Shown piece after piece: positions 8,502-16,582 of a stretch of 49,968 nucleotides of DNA. Under the pieces are notes generated by a model that saw nothing but the letters and a program-made list of their open reading frames with translations, had not been told where the DNA came from and ran no database searches. The DNA is from Halarchaeum acidiphilum MH1-52-1. Lineage in GTDB: Archaea; Halobacteriota; Halobacteria; Halobacteriales; Halobacteriaceae. Where the stretch lies: the NCBI RefSeq assembly GCF_000474235.1, contig NZ_BATA01000010.1, forward strand, positions 1 through 49,968. Reading direction: 5' to 3'. The translations under genes were made by a program, and so were the position numbers. Position 1 is the stretch's first letter. Each line of letters starts with the position of its first letter.

Positions 8502-8574
8502 CGTCCGGACGGCGATTTGAACGCCGGTCCCTGGCTCCGCAAGCCAAGAGGATAGTCCACTACCCTATCCGGAC
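8502..8574 (-). tRNA. tRNA-Arg (GCG)
   Basis: A 73-base cloverleaf on the minus strand. The acceptor arms GTCCGGA/TCCGGAC pair fully, with discriminator G. The anticodon stem TTGGC/GCCAG closes the loop TTGCGGA with anticodon GCG. The T arm GGCGTTCAAATCGCC is canonical. The D stem has a weak outer pair. CCA is not encoded. The gene has no intron. Its 3' end is repeated at 8361-8381. Confidence 0.9.
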
Positions 8575-8647
8575 TCACTCATTCGTAGCCGCAGGGTGCG
8601 TAAAGCGGTTACGATTCGACCGCCGCCGTGGGTGGTGGTCGCGCGCG

Positions 8648-9202
8648 TCACGCGACGTCGCGCTGGCGGGTGATGACGTCGGTCCCGAGACTGGAGTTCA
8701 CGGTCGCGCGGACGGTGATGGTCCCGCCGTTCGCCTGCACGCTCGCGGCGGCGACGTAGCCGAGGTCGATCGCCTCGGTTCGCGTGACGGTTTCGTTCCG
8801 GTGAAGGAGGCCGACGGTCCGCTCGTCGTGCCAGATCCGGTCGCCGGCCGTGGTGATGGTGACGTCGACGCGGACGTCCCGCGCGGTTCGGTGGCCGGTG
8901 TTGGTGAGCGCGACGCTGACGTCGCGACAGGTGCTCCCGCAGGCGCTCACGTTCCGGACGGCGAGCGCGAACGGGTCGGTGTCGTGCTCGCCGGCGTCGG
9001 ATGCGTCGCCGCTCGCGCTCCCGCCGCTCACTGTCCGTCCGGCCCTCGTCGCGGTCGTGTCGCCGCCGTCGGCCACCGCGTGCGTCTCGCTCGTCCCGGC
9101 GGCGTTCGCGGAGTGGCCGACGAACGCGAACGAGGCGGCGAGCGCGAGGATGACGACGGCGAGACCGATCGCTGCGAGACCGGGTCGGTGTCGCGGGTCC
9201 AT
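8648..9202 (-). CDS. Predicted secreted or membrane-anchored protein
   Basis: A 184-residue protein with an N-terminal hydrophobic helix (residues about 9-28, GLAAIGLAVVILALAASFAF) followed by a low-complexity Gly/Ser/Asp/Thr linker. The C-terminal half looks like a beta-sandwich of the CARDB type (VRNVSACG, VSVALTNTGHRTA, VRVDVTITTAGD). Two cysteines in SACGSTCRD may form a disulfide outside the cell. The helix could be a signal anchor, since no clear cleavage site is seen. The specific family and role are unknown. Confidence 0.6.
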   Translation of the reverse strand: MDPRHRPGLAAIGLAVVILALAASFAFVGHSANAAGTSETHAVADGGDTTATRAGRTVSGGSASGDASDAGEHDTDPFALAVRNVSACGSTCRDVSVALTNTGHRTARDVRVDVTITTAGDRIWHDERTVGLLHRNETVTRTEAIDLGYVAAASVQANGGTITVRATVNSSLGTDVITRQRDVA

Positions 9203-9375
9203 CGCGTCACCGTTGGCGGGCGCGACGTATCACCGTTCGCCTGCGCCCGGGGGCGTCGGGAGGTTCAAGACGGATGGATCGCCCACGTACTGTCGATGAG
9301 AGACCGACAGCGGCCCGGAAACGGGCAAGGACAACGCTTATGCGCGGGCCTACCTTGGGCTGAACTACGATTATC

Positions 9376-10791
9376 ATGGGTGCGATAGAGGATACGTACG
9401 CCGACCTCGAGACCGACGAGGTCTCCCTCGACGAGTTCCGCGAGGCCGTCGCGGAGAAGGTCGAGCAGATGGGTGGGCTGGCGGACGACGAGACGGCCGC
9501 CATGCTCCTCGCGCACGAACTGCAGGACGGGGAGGTGAACGGCATCGCGGACGTCACTCCCGAGATGGACGACGCGAAGTTCGTCGGGAAGGCCGTCTCC
9601 GTCGGCGAGCTTCGGACGTTCGAGCGCGACGAGGAGGACACCGAGGACGGCCGCGTTCTCAACGTCGATGTCGCGGACGAGAGCGGGACGGTCCGCGTCT
9701 CGCTGTGGGACGAGCAGGCCGCGAACGCCGCGGCGGAACTGCAGGTCGGCGACGTCATCCGCGTCGCCGGCCGGCCGAAGGACGGCTACAACGGCGTCGA
9801 GGTGAGCGCCGACCGCGTCGAACCCGACCCGGACACCGACGTCGACGTCCAGATTCAGGACGCCTACCGCGTCGAGGACCTCTCGGTGGGACTCTCTGAC
9901 GTCACGCTCGTGGGCGAGATCCTCGATACGGACGCCGTTCGGACGTTCGATCGCGACGACGGCTCGCAGGGCCGCGTGGCGAACCTCTCGCTCGGCGACG
10001 AGACGGGCCGCGTCACGGTGACGCTCTGGGACGACGGAACCGAGGCGGTCGAGACGTTTGAACCGGGCGACGTCGTCGAGATCATCGACGGCTACGTTCG
10101 CGAGCGCGACGGCTCGATCGAGCTTCACGTCGGGAACCAAGGGACCGTCGAGGCCGTCGACGACGACGTCGAGTTCGTCCCGGAGTCGACGCCGATCGGC
10201 GACCTCGAGATGGACGACGTCGCGGACATCGCGGGCGTGATCCGCTCGGTGGACGAGAAGCGGACGTTCGAGCGCGACGACGGCAGCGAGGGGCAGGTGC
10301 GTAACGTCCGCCTGCAGGACGACTCCGGGGACATCCGGGTCGCGCTCTGGGGCGAGAAGGCAGACCGCGACATCGGGCCGGGCGACGAGGTGCTATTCAC
10401 GGACGTCGAGATTCAGGACGGCTGGCAGGACGACATCGAGGCCTCCGCGGGGTGGCGCGCGAGCGTCGTCGAACTCGCGGACGGCGCGACGACGTCCGTC
10501 GAGGAGTCCGAGTCGAGTGCGGACGAGAGGACCGGGCTTGACGCGTACGCGGACGGTACCGCTCCGGAGTCGGCGTCCGGGCATACGGACACCACCGCCG
10601 CGGACTCGGGGACCGACACTGAGGACGTCGAGTTCACGGGGACGGTCGTGCAGGCGCGCGATCCGGTCATCCTCGACGACGGCACGGAGACGATGAGCGT
10701 CGAGACGAATGCGGACGTCACGCTCGGCCAGACCGTGACCGTCCGCGGGACGCTGCGCGACGACCGCCTCGACGCCGAGGAAGTCCGCTAG
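9376..10791 (+). CDS. rpa2: Single-stranded DNA-binding protein, RPA/Rpa2-like
   Basis: Replication protein A homologue that coats ssDNA in replication and repair. The 471-residue protein begins with a short helical domain (residues 1-65) and then three OB folds (about 70-150, 170-260 and 285-370). Each contains the same pattern: F-RD, V-N, D-(T/S)G-(V/I)RV-LW and GD. A Ser/Thr/Asp-rich linker and a final small beta domain follow. ATG at 9376 gives the family N terminus (MGAIEDTYADLETDE). It is followed convergently by a small acidic gene and then by the histone gene. Confidence 0.88.
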   Translation: MGAIEDTYADLETDEVSLDEFREAVAEKVEQMGGLADDETAAMLLAHELQDGEVNGIADVTPEMDDAKFVGKAVSVGELRTFERDEEDTEDGRVLNVDVADESGTVRVSLWDEQAANAAAELQVGDVIRVAGRPKDGYNGVEVSADRVEPDPDTDVDVQIQDAYRVEDLSVGLSDVTLVGEILDTDAVRTFDRDDGSQGRVANLSLGDETGRVTVTLWDDGTEAVETFEPGDVVEIIDGYVRERDGSIELHVGNQGTVEAVDDDVEFVPESTPIGDLEMDDVADIAGVIRSVDEKRTFERDDGSEGQVRNVRLQDDSGDIRVALWGEKADRDIGPGDEVLFTDVEIQDGWQDDIEASAGWRASVVELADGATTSVEESESSADERTGLDAYADGTAPESASGHTDTTAADSGTDTEDVEFTGTVVQARDPVILDDGTETMSVETNADVTLGQTVTVRGTLRDDRLDAEEVR

Positions 10792-11015
10792 TCCCAGTCC
10801 TCGTCGTCCCGGTAGTCGTCCGGGTTCGCCTCCTCCGTTGCGGTCTGGTAGCGGGCTTCGCCCTCGTGCTTTCGCTCCTCCTTGATTCGCTCCTCGCGGT
10901 ACTCCTCTGCGGCCGCGCGTCGGTCTCCGACGGCGTCCTCGGCTTCGCGCTCGTTCGCGTCGACTTCCCGATCCGCGATGTCTTCCGCCGGTGCCCGCTG
11001 GGGATTGTCAGTCAC
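10788..11015 (-). CDS. Small acidic/basic charged protein, unknown
   Basis: A 75-residue protein starting with GTG at 11015 (reads TDNPQRAPAEDIADREV after the start). Almost every residue is charged or Ala, predicting one long helix (residues 12-55) and an acidic tail ending DDYRDDEDWD. It has no membrane segment or metal motif. The stop overlaps the rpa2 end by four bases. The larger open frame beyond 11015 is antisense to the histone gene. Family and function are not recognised. Confidence 0.5.
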   Translation of the reverse strand: MTDNPQRAPAEDIADREVDANEREAEDAVGDRRAAAEEYREERIKEERKHEGEARYQTATEEANPDDYRDDEDWD

Positions 11016-11121
11016 AGACCGTCGGGAACGGAGCACCGCCACCCACGAGTGCGTGGTGGCGGCCGCCGTCGCACGACCCGGGACGGAAAACGTTAAGGGT
11101 CGTACACGCCCGTTTCTCGGT

Positions 11122-11559
11122 ATGAGTGTCGAGCTCCCGTTCGCGCCGGTGGACACGGCGATCCGGCGTGAAGCCGGCGACCTCCGCGTGAGCGCGGACG
11201 CCGCGGAGGAACTCGCCCGCCGCATCCAGCGCCGCGGTGCGGAACTCGCGCGGGAGGCCGCCGAGCACGCGACCGACGCGGGTCGCAAGACCCTGATGGT
11301 CGAGGACTTCGGCCTCGACGCCGCGGACGCACCCGCTCGCGATACGCTGACGCTCCCGGTCGCGCCCGTCGATCGCATCGCACGCCTCGATATCCCGGAC
11401 GAGTACCGCGTGTCGGCGGACGCTCGTGTCGCGCTCGCCGCGCGCCTCGAGACGTTCGCCGCGGACGCCGCTTCCGGTGCGGCGACCCTCGCGCGCCACG
11501 CCGGGCGTCGCACCGTGCAGGCAGAAGACGTCGAGACGTACTTCGAGCTCGTGGAATGA
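11122..11559 (+). CDS. hstA: Archaeal histone, fused doublet
   Basis: A 145-residue protein with two histone folds in one chain (residues about 4-65 and 75-143), as in other haloarchaeal histones. Each half has the LPFAPVD/LPVAPVDRI start, the RVSADA block and a C-terminal block (GRKTLMVEDF and GRRTVQAEDVE). Known haloarchaeal doublet histones are acidic and act more like regulators than bulk packers. The gene ends inside the start of the next gene (four-base overlap, ATGA), so histone and deacetylase are probably made from one mRNA. Confidence 0.92.
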   Translation: MSVELPFAPVDTAIRREAGDLRVSADAAEELARRIQRRGAELAREAAEHATDAGRKTLMVEDFGLDAADAPARDTLTLPVAPVDRIARLDIPDEYRVSADARVALAARLETFAADAASGAATLARHAGRRTVQAEDVETYFELVE

Positions 11560-12569
11560 AGTTCGGCGTCAGCGACGTCTGCGAAGAACACGATCCCGGC
11601 GTTCGCCACCCGGAGAACCCGGATCGCATCCGCGCGATCGAGCGCGCCCTCCAGAAGCGCCACGGCGTCGAGTACGTCACCGCCGATCCGGCGATCGAGG
11701 ACGACGCGCGCGCCGTCCACGACGCGGACTACGTCGAGGAGATCCGCGAGTTCTGTGCGGACGGTGGCGGTAGCTGGGACCCGGACACCGTCGCCGTCGA
11801 AGCGACGTGGCGCGCCGCGCTCGCCTCCGCGGGCTTAGCGATGTGGGTGGCCGACGCCGCTCTCGACGGCGACGACGGCCGCACGACGCCGTTCTCGCTC
11901 GGCCGACCGCCGGGGCATCACGCCGTCGCGGACGACGCCATGGGCTTTTGCTTCCTGAACAACGCGGCGGTCGCGAGCCAGCACGCACTCGATACGCGCG
12001 ACGTCGAGCGCGTCGCGGTCTTCGACTGGGACGTCCACCACGGCAACGGCACGCAGGACATCTTCTACGGCCGGGACGACGTCTTCTACGGCTCGATCCA
12101 CGAGGACGGTCTCTACCCGGGCACGGGCGAGATCGAGGAGATCGGTGAGGGCGGCGGTGAGGGGACGACGATGAACGCGCCGCTCCCCGCGGGCGCCGGC
12201 GACGCCGACTACTGCCTCCTCTTCGACGAGGCGTTCGCGCCCGCGATCGAGTCCTTCGATCCCGACCTCGTCCTCGTGAGCGCGGGCTTCGACGCCCACC
12301 GCCACGACCCCATCTCGCGGATGCACGTCTCTACTGATGGGTATGGCACGCTCACGACGCGGGTGCGCGATCTCGCTGACCGCTGTGGCGCCGACCTCGG
12401 CTTCGTCCTCGAAGGCGGGTATAGCCTCGACACGCTCTCGGAGGGCGTCGGCATAGTCCACGAGGTCTTCGACGGTCTCGTCCCGGAGGGACCGGACGGG
12501 GACGCCATGGACGACGCCGAAGACGTCCTCGCCGACCTCCGCGACGCTCACGGTCTCGGTTCGAAGTAG
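11556..12569 (+). CDS. Histone deacetylase family protein
   Basis: Zinc-dependent deacetylase of the HDAC/acetoin-utilisation/APAH family. The 337-residue protein has the substrate-channel block GRPPGHHA, the metal ligands in DWDVHHGNGTQ, the third ligand in SAGFDAHRHDP and the catalytic Tyr in LEGGYS. Its start overlaps the histone stop by four bases, which suggests coupled translation. Its 3' end overlaps the convergent CCA-adding enzyme by 22 bases. Substrates could be acetylated proteins or small acetylated polyamines; the sequence does not decide this. Confidence 0.9.
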   Translation: MKFGVSDVCEEHDPGVRHPENPDRIRAIERALQKRHGVEYVTADPAIEDDARAVHDADYVEEIREFCADGGGSWDPDTVAVEATWRAALASAGLAMWVADAALDGDDGRTTPFSLGRPPGHHAVADDAMGFCFLNNAAVASQHALDTRDVERVAVFDWDVHHGNGTQDIFYGRDDVFYGSIHEDGLYPGTGEIEEIGEGGGEGTTMNAPLPAGAGDADYCLLFDEAFAPAIESFDPDLVLVSAGFDAHRHDPISRMHVSTDGYGTLTTRVRDLADRCGADLGFVLEGGYSLDTLSEGVGIVHEVFDGLVPEGPDGDAMDDAEDVLADLRDAHGLGSK

Positions 12570-13912
12570 GCCGCGAGTTCCTCTCCGAACTCCTCGGCGA
12601 GCACGCAGACGTCCGCGTCCGCGAGCACCGCGTACTCCCCGGTCTCGACGAGCCGCTCGACCGCGTGTCCGAGCGCGACAGACTCCAACTCCTCCTCGGC
12701 GAACGCCGCCGCGCTCGTCACCGACCGCTCGCGCTCGACGACGTAGCGCTCCCCGTCGATGTACGGCCCGTAGACGTCCGCGTCGTCCGCGTACTTCCGG
12801 TAGAACCCCTCGGCGTGCTCGCCGACGTGGACGGGCGGGCCGCGGTGGCGCTCGATTCCCGGGAGTTCCGCGACCGAGAGCTCGCAGAAGAGGACGGCCG
12901 TCTCGTCGGCCCACGTCGCGGCGCGCAGCACCTCGAAGCCGCGTTTCTCCAGCCCGCGGACGAGACCGTCGAGCGATCGGCGTAACTGGGGGTAGCGCTG
13001 ATCCTCGACGAGATCGAGGAGCGAGTCGTCGCCGAAGCGGACGGCGAGCGCGCGCGTCCCGCGGTCGGCGAACGCCTCCCTGACCGCTTCGGCCGTCAGC
13101 GGCTCGCGCGGCGAGGAGAAGAAGTAGCTCTCGCGGGGGTCCTCGCGGAAGCGTCGCGCGTAGTGCTGGAGGCGCGCGACGTTCGCCGCGGAGACCACGG
13201 CCGCGACGTTCCGCTCGGGATCGGTCGGATCGATGACGACGAGCGGGTCGTCGAACGACGCGTCGGCGTGGTCCTCCGGATCGAGCGTCACCGGCGGATG
13301 CCACTCCGTCGCCGCCGCCTCCAGCAACGCCTCGAATCCGCCGTATTCGAGGACGAGGAGTTCCGTGAGGTAGCCCGAGAACCCCTCCGTCTTCAGATCC
13401 GAGCCGTACGCGCCGATCCCCTTGAGGAACTGCTTGCAGAGCCGGACGTCGGCCGCGAGCTCGTCGTCGAGGCGCACTTCGAGGTATTCGGTGTGGAACG
13501 GCGTGCGATCGACCGCCGACTGGATGTCCCGCGCCGACTCGACGGCGTAGCAGGGCACGAGATCGACGTCGTAGCCCTCGAACTCCCCCTTCACGTAGGG
13601 GTGTTCGGCGTACTCCTCGTGACCGTCCGGGAGGACGGCGTTCCCGACCGCGAGACCGGACGTCTCCAGCTCCTCGCGGTCGAGCGACGGCGAGAAGCGC
13701 ACGAAGACGTCGATGTCGCGGTCGCCGCGGACCCACGTCCCGCGAGCCGTGCTCCCCACGCGAACGACGTCCGCGTCGAGATCGCGCGCGGCGAGCGCGT
13801 CCTCCGCGCGCTCCACGAGTCGCTCGGCCGCCGTCGACAGGCGCTCGCGCTCCGCGGCCGTCGGATCCACGCGCTCCCGGACCGCCGCCAACACGGCTTC
13901 CGTCTCGGTCAT
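12548..13912 (-). CDS. cca: CCA tRNA nucleotidyltransferase, archaeal class I
   Basis: Adds and repairs the CCA end of tRNAs, which are not encoded with CCA in this window. The 454-residue protein has the nucleotidyltransferase signature VGSTARGTWVRGDRDIDVF with the GS and DxD residues, the third carboxylate in YDVDLVPCY, and the archaeal tail domain. Length is typical. ATG at 13912 begins MTETEAVLAAVRERVDPT, the expected N terminus. tRNA-Asn starts about 100 bases upstream in the divergent direction. Confidence 0.92.
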   Translation of the reverse strand: MTETEAVLAAVRERVDPTAAERERLSTAAERLVERAEDALAARDLDADVVRVGSTARGTWVRGDRDIDVFVRFSPSLDREELETSGLAVGNAVLPDGHEEYAEHPYVKGEFEGYDVDLVPCYAVESARDIQSAVDRTPFHTEYLEVRLDDELAADVRLCKQFLKGIGAYGSDLKTEGFSGYLTELLVLEYGGFEALLEAAATEWHPPVTLDPEDHADASFDDPLVVIDPTDPERNVAAVVSAANVARLQHYARRFREDPRESYFFSSPREPLTAEAVREAFADRGTRALAVRFGDDSLLDLVEDQRYPQLRRSLDGLVRGLEKRGFEVLRAATWADETAVLFCELSVAELPGIERHRGPPVHVGEHAEGFYRKYADDADVYGPYIDGERYVVERERSVTSAAAFAEEELESVALGHAVERLVETGEYAVLADADVCVLAEEFGEELAAYFEPRP

Positions 13913-14013
13913 GGCGGCGTTACGCCCGCCGCGCTTCAAAAACCGTCGGTGGTCGCGCCGGGGGAAAACGAAAGCCATATTTGAACGACGCCGCTACGAT
14001 GGAGTGCGAGCAA

Positions 14014-14086
14014 GCCGCCATAGCTCAGTTGGTAGAGCACCTGGTTGTTACCCAGGTTGTCCCAGGTTCGAGCCCTGGTGGCGGCG
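14014..14086 (+). tRNA. tRNA-Asn (GTT)
   Basis: A 73-base cloverleaf. The acceptor arms GCCGCCA/TGGCGGC pair fully with discriminator G. The D arm is GCTCAGTTGGTAGAGC. The anticodon stem CCTGG/CCAGG closes the loop TTGTTAC with anticodon GTT. The T arm CCAGGTTCGAGCCCTGG is standard. There is no intron and CCA is not encoded. Confidence 0.95.
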
Positions 14087-14322
14087 TGAGTTCTGGAGGG
14101 AATTTACGGCCGATCAGGAACGCTCCGCGTTTCTGATGATGGCGCTCCTCTCCTCGTTCGTCGCTTCACGAGACGCGAAGCGCCTCGTGCGCATGCAGGA
14201 CACGACGTGTCCTGCATACGGCGTTCTTTTGTGACGGACGGACGCTCAGTCAGAAACGCATCTCGTTCCTCCTTCGTGGAACCCGACACGCTAAAGACGA
14301 CGCGACAGATATCCGGAGACGA
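14087..14322. other. Spacer between two tRNAs with three hairpins
   Basis: No supported gene. Three inverted repeats are visible: near 14114-14136 (TCAGGAACGC/GCGTTTCTGA, one mismatch), 14167-14189 (CACGAGACGC/GCGCCTCGTG, one mismatch) and 14193-14217 (ATGCAGGACAC-GAC-GTGTCCTGCAT, perfect 11-bp arms). The first may end tRNA-Asn transcription; the last is unusually strong. Confidence 0.55.
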
Positions 14323-14431
14323 GGGCCCTTAGCTCAGTCTGGTTTACAGCCCCCGGCTCATACCAGCCCAGTGACAATACGTCCGGCTGTGGGACACCGG
14401 GTGATCGGTGGTTCAAATCCGCCAGGGCCCA
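14323..14431 (+). tRNA. tRNA-Met (CAT), elongator, with 33-base intron
   Basis: The acceptor arms GGGCCCT/AGGGCCC pair fully with discriminator A. The anticodon stem CCCGG (14352-14356)/CCGGG (14397-14401) flanks loop bases CTCATA and A with anticodon CAT at 14359-14361. An intron of 33 bases (14363-14395) lies between positions 37 and 38, the usual archaeal site, as known for haloarchaeal elongator tRNA-Met. A short AGCC/GGCT helix inside it fits a bulge-helix-bulge splice site. The D stem carries a C-C mismatch. Confidence 0.88.
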
Positions 14432-14483
14432 CTCGCCTTCGCTGGCCCGTTCCTTTACTACTCGCGCTCACCAACTCCCGTCG

Positions 14484-15482
14484 ATGGCGGATGCGCCACC
14501 CATCGACGAGTCGCACATCGGGGAGACGCCGCTCTTCGAGATCGACCACCCCGAGGTCGCCTGCGAGGTGTACGCGAAGCCGGAGTGGTACAACCTCCAC
14601 GCCCAGCCGTACGGCGGCGGTTCGGTGAAGACTCGCATCGCGCGCTCGATGCTGGACGCCGCGGCGGCGGACGGCGAACTCGACGACGGGACGCTCGTTG
14701 TCGAGCCTTCGTCGGGGAACACGGGGACGGCGCTGGCACGTCTCGGCGTCGCGCGCGGCTACGACGTCGAGATCGTGATGCCGGAGGAAGCGCCCGCTCA
14801 GAAGGCCGAGGCGATCCGGGCGGCGGGCGGGAGCGTGACGTACGCTGAGGATTACGAGACGATGCTCGATCTCGCGGACCGGCGCGTCGCCGCGCGGGGC
14901 GCGTACATGCCCAATCAGTACGGGAATCCGGCGAACCCGGCGGTCCACGAGCGTACGACCGGGCCGGAGATCCACGCGCAGACGAACGGGCGCGTCACGC
15001 ACTTCGTCGCGGGCGCGGGATCCGGCGGGACGGTCACGGGCGTCGGGCGCGCGCTTCGCGAGCGCGGCGACGTCACCGTCGTCGGCTACGAGCCCGCGGA
15101 GCCGCGTCACGGCATCGACGGCCTCAAATACGTCTGCGGGTCGCGCTACCACGATCCCGGCGTCTACGCGCGCGACGAACTCGACGACGTGCTCTCGGTG
15201 CCGACCGCGGACGCCTACTACGAGGCGCGGTGTCTCCGCGAGCGGTACGCCGCACGCGACCCCGTGATCCACGCGACCGGGCAGTACGACCGCGACACCG
15301 TCGACGCGCACCTCCGCGTGGACGGCGAGTTCCTCGTCGGCGCCTCCTCGGGGGGCGCGCTCGCGGCCGTGACGCGCCTCGCCGATCGGGGCGACCTCGA
15401 CGCCGACGACGTCGTGGTCGTGCCGTTCCCGGACCGAGGCGATCGGTACGCGGATATCCCACTCTGGAACGACTACGTGTAG
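14484..15482 (+). CDS. PLP-dependent cysteine synthase family protein
   Basis: Fold-type II PLP enzyme of the cysteine synthase / cystathionine beta-synthase group. The 332-residue protein has the PLP lysine Lys49 in GGGSVKTRIA, the substrate loop SSGNTGTALA, and the phosphate-binding loop AGAGSGGTVTG. A serine-rich end motif GASSGGALAAV binds the pyridine nitrogen. It lacks a CBS domain. It may make cysteine from O-acetyl- or O-phosphoserine, or act on a related amino acid. ATG at 14484 lies about 50 bases after tRNA-Met. Confidence 0.8.
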   Translation: MADAPPIDESHIGETPLFEIDHPEVACEVYAKPEWYNLHAQPYGGGSVKTRIARSMLDAAAADGELDDGTLVVEPSSGNTGTALARLGVARGYDVEIVMPEEAPAQKAEAIRAAGGSVTYAEDYETMLDLADRRVAARGAYMPNQYGNPANPAVHERTTGPEIHAQTNGRVTHFVAGAGSGGTVTGVGRALRERGDVTVVGYEPAEPRHGIDGLKYVCGSRYHDPGVYARDELDDVLSVPTADAYYEARCLRERYAARDPVIHATGQYDRDTVDAHLRVDGEFLVGASSGGALAAVTRLADRGDLDADDVVVVPFPDRGDRYADIPLWNDYV

Positions 15483-15635
15483 CACGCGGGGGTTTCAGCG
15501 GACGGCATGTGATCCGAGCGGACGAGCGCGCCCGCCGGGCCGTTCGCCGCCGTCGCGGCCGCCGTCGCGACTCTCGACCGCCCGCGCAGTCGCCGCCACC
15601 GACACCCGTTAGGCCCTCCCCGCCCATGCACGCGT

Positions 15636-16448
15636 ATGGCCGGTCTCAACCTCGATCCCACTCAGCTCGACCGGTACTCCCGGCACATCATCATGGACGA
15701 CGTCGGTCCCGAGGGGCAGGCCGCGCTGCTCGACGCCGACGTCCTCGTGGTCGGCGCGGGCGGTCTCGGCTCGCCCGTCATCGAGTACCTCGCGGCCGCG
15801 GGCGTCGGTCACCTCGCCGTCGTCGACGACGACGCCGTGGAACGCTCGAACCTCCAGCGACAGATCATCCACCGCGACGCGGACGTCGGCACGCCCAAAG
15901 TCGATTCCGCTCGACGCTACGTCGAGGACTTGAACCCCGATATCGACTTCGAGGGCCACGAGGTTCGCCTCACGCGCGAGAACGCCGCCGACCTGCTCGC
16001 CGATCGGGACTTCGTCGTCGACTGCACGGACAACTTCGGGACGCGCTACCTCGTCAACGACGCCTGCGTGCTCGCGGGCGTGCCGTTCAGCCACGGCGCG
16101 ATCTACCGATTCGAGGGGCAGGCGATCACCGTCACGCCCGACGGTCCCTGCTATCGGTGCGTCTTCCCCGAAGCCCCCGAGGAGGGGACCGTCCCCGACT
16201 GCGCGACCGCGGGCGTCTTGGGCGTGCTCCCCGGGACCGTCGGGTGCTTGCAGGCCACCGAGGCCGTGAAGTCGATCCTCGGGACTGGCGACCTCTTGAC
16301 GGGGAGGATGCTCCACTACGACGCCGCGGACGTCGGCTTCGAGGAGGTGCCGATCGCCGCGAACCCCGACTGTCCGGTGTGCGGCGACGACCCCGCCATC
16401 GACACCGTCGAGGACGTCGAGTATTCGGGTGGCTGTACGGTCGCCTGA
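15636..16448 (+). CDS. ubaA: SAMP-activating enzyme E1 (UbaA/MoeB/ThiF family)
   Basis: Adenylates the C terminus of ubiquitin-like SAMP proteins for protein conjugation and for sulfur transfer to molybdopterin and tRNA. The 270-residue protein has the ATP-binding GAGGLGSP (residues 40-47), the Arg-rich block RSNLQRQ, the aspartate in VDCTDNF, the catalytic cysteine Cys189 in VPDCATAG, and zinc cysteines CYRC and CPVC. Length and all motifs are normal. Molybdopterin use in this genome is supported by MobA and nitrate reductase further along. Confidence 0.92.
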   Translation: MAGLNLDPTQLDRYSRHIIMDDVGPEGQAALLDADVLVVGAGGLGSPVIEYLAAAGVGHLAVVDDDAVERSNLQRQIIHRDADVGTPKVDSARRYVEDLNPDIDFEGHEVRLTRENAADLLADRDFVVDCTDNFGTRYLVNDACVLAGVPFSHGAIYRFEGQAITVTPDGPCYRCVFPEAPEEGTVPDCATAGVLGVLPGTVGCLQATEAVKSILGTGDLLTGRMLHYDAADVGFEEVPIAANPDCPVCGDDPAIDTVEDVEYSGGCTVA

Positions 16449-16582
16449 GAGACGAACGTTCAACCGCGAAGCCGCGCACACCCCGGGGCGTGCCCTGATC
16501 GCCCGCCCCGCGCGCGCCCTGCGAAATCGGCGGCGACCCGCGTGCGGTCCCGCTACCCCTAGCCAGCCGCCTGTTAGCCCCG

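Noticed and set aside
8030-8578. A 182-residue minus-strand open frame
   Set aside because: It runs through tRNA-Arg and the hairpin cluster and is arginine/serine-rich low-complexity sequence with no family look.
11835-13736. A 633-residue minus-strand open frame
   Set aside because: It spans two real genes (histone deacetylase and cca) in the wrong frame; the composition is arginine-rich.
15483-15635. Small arginine-rich frames between the cysteine synthase and ubaA
   Set aside because: Very biased composition, no conserved motif, and no start with a plausible promoter.
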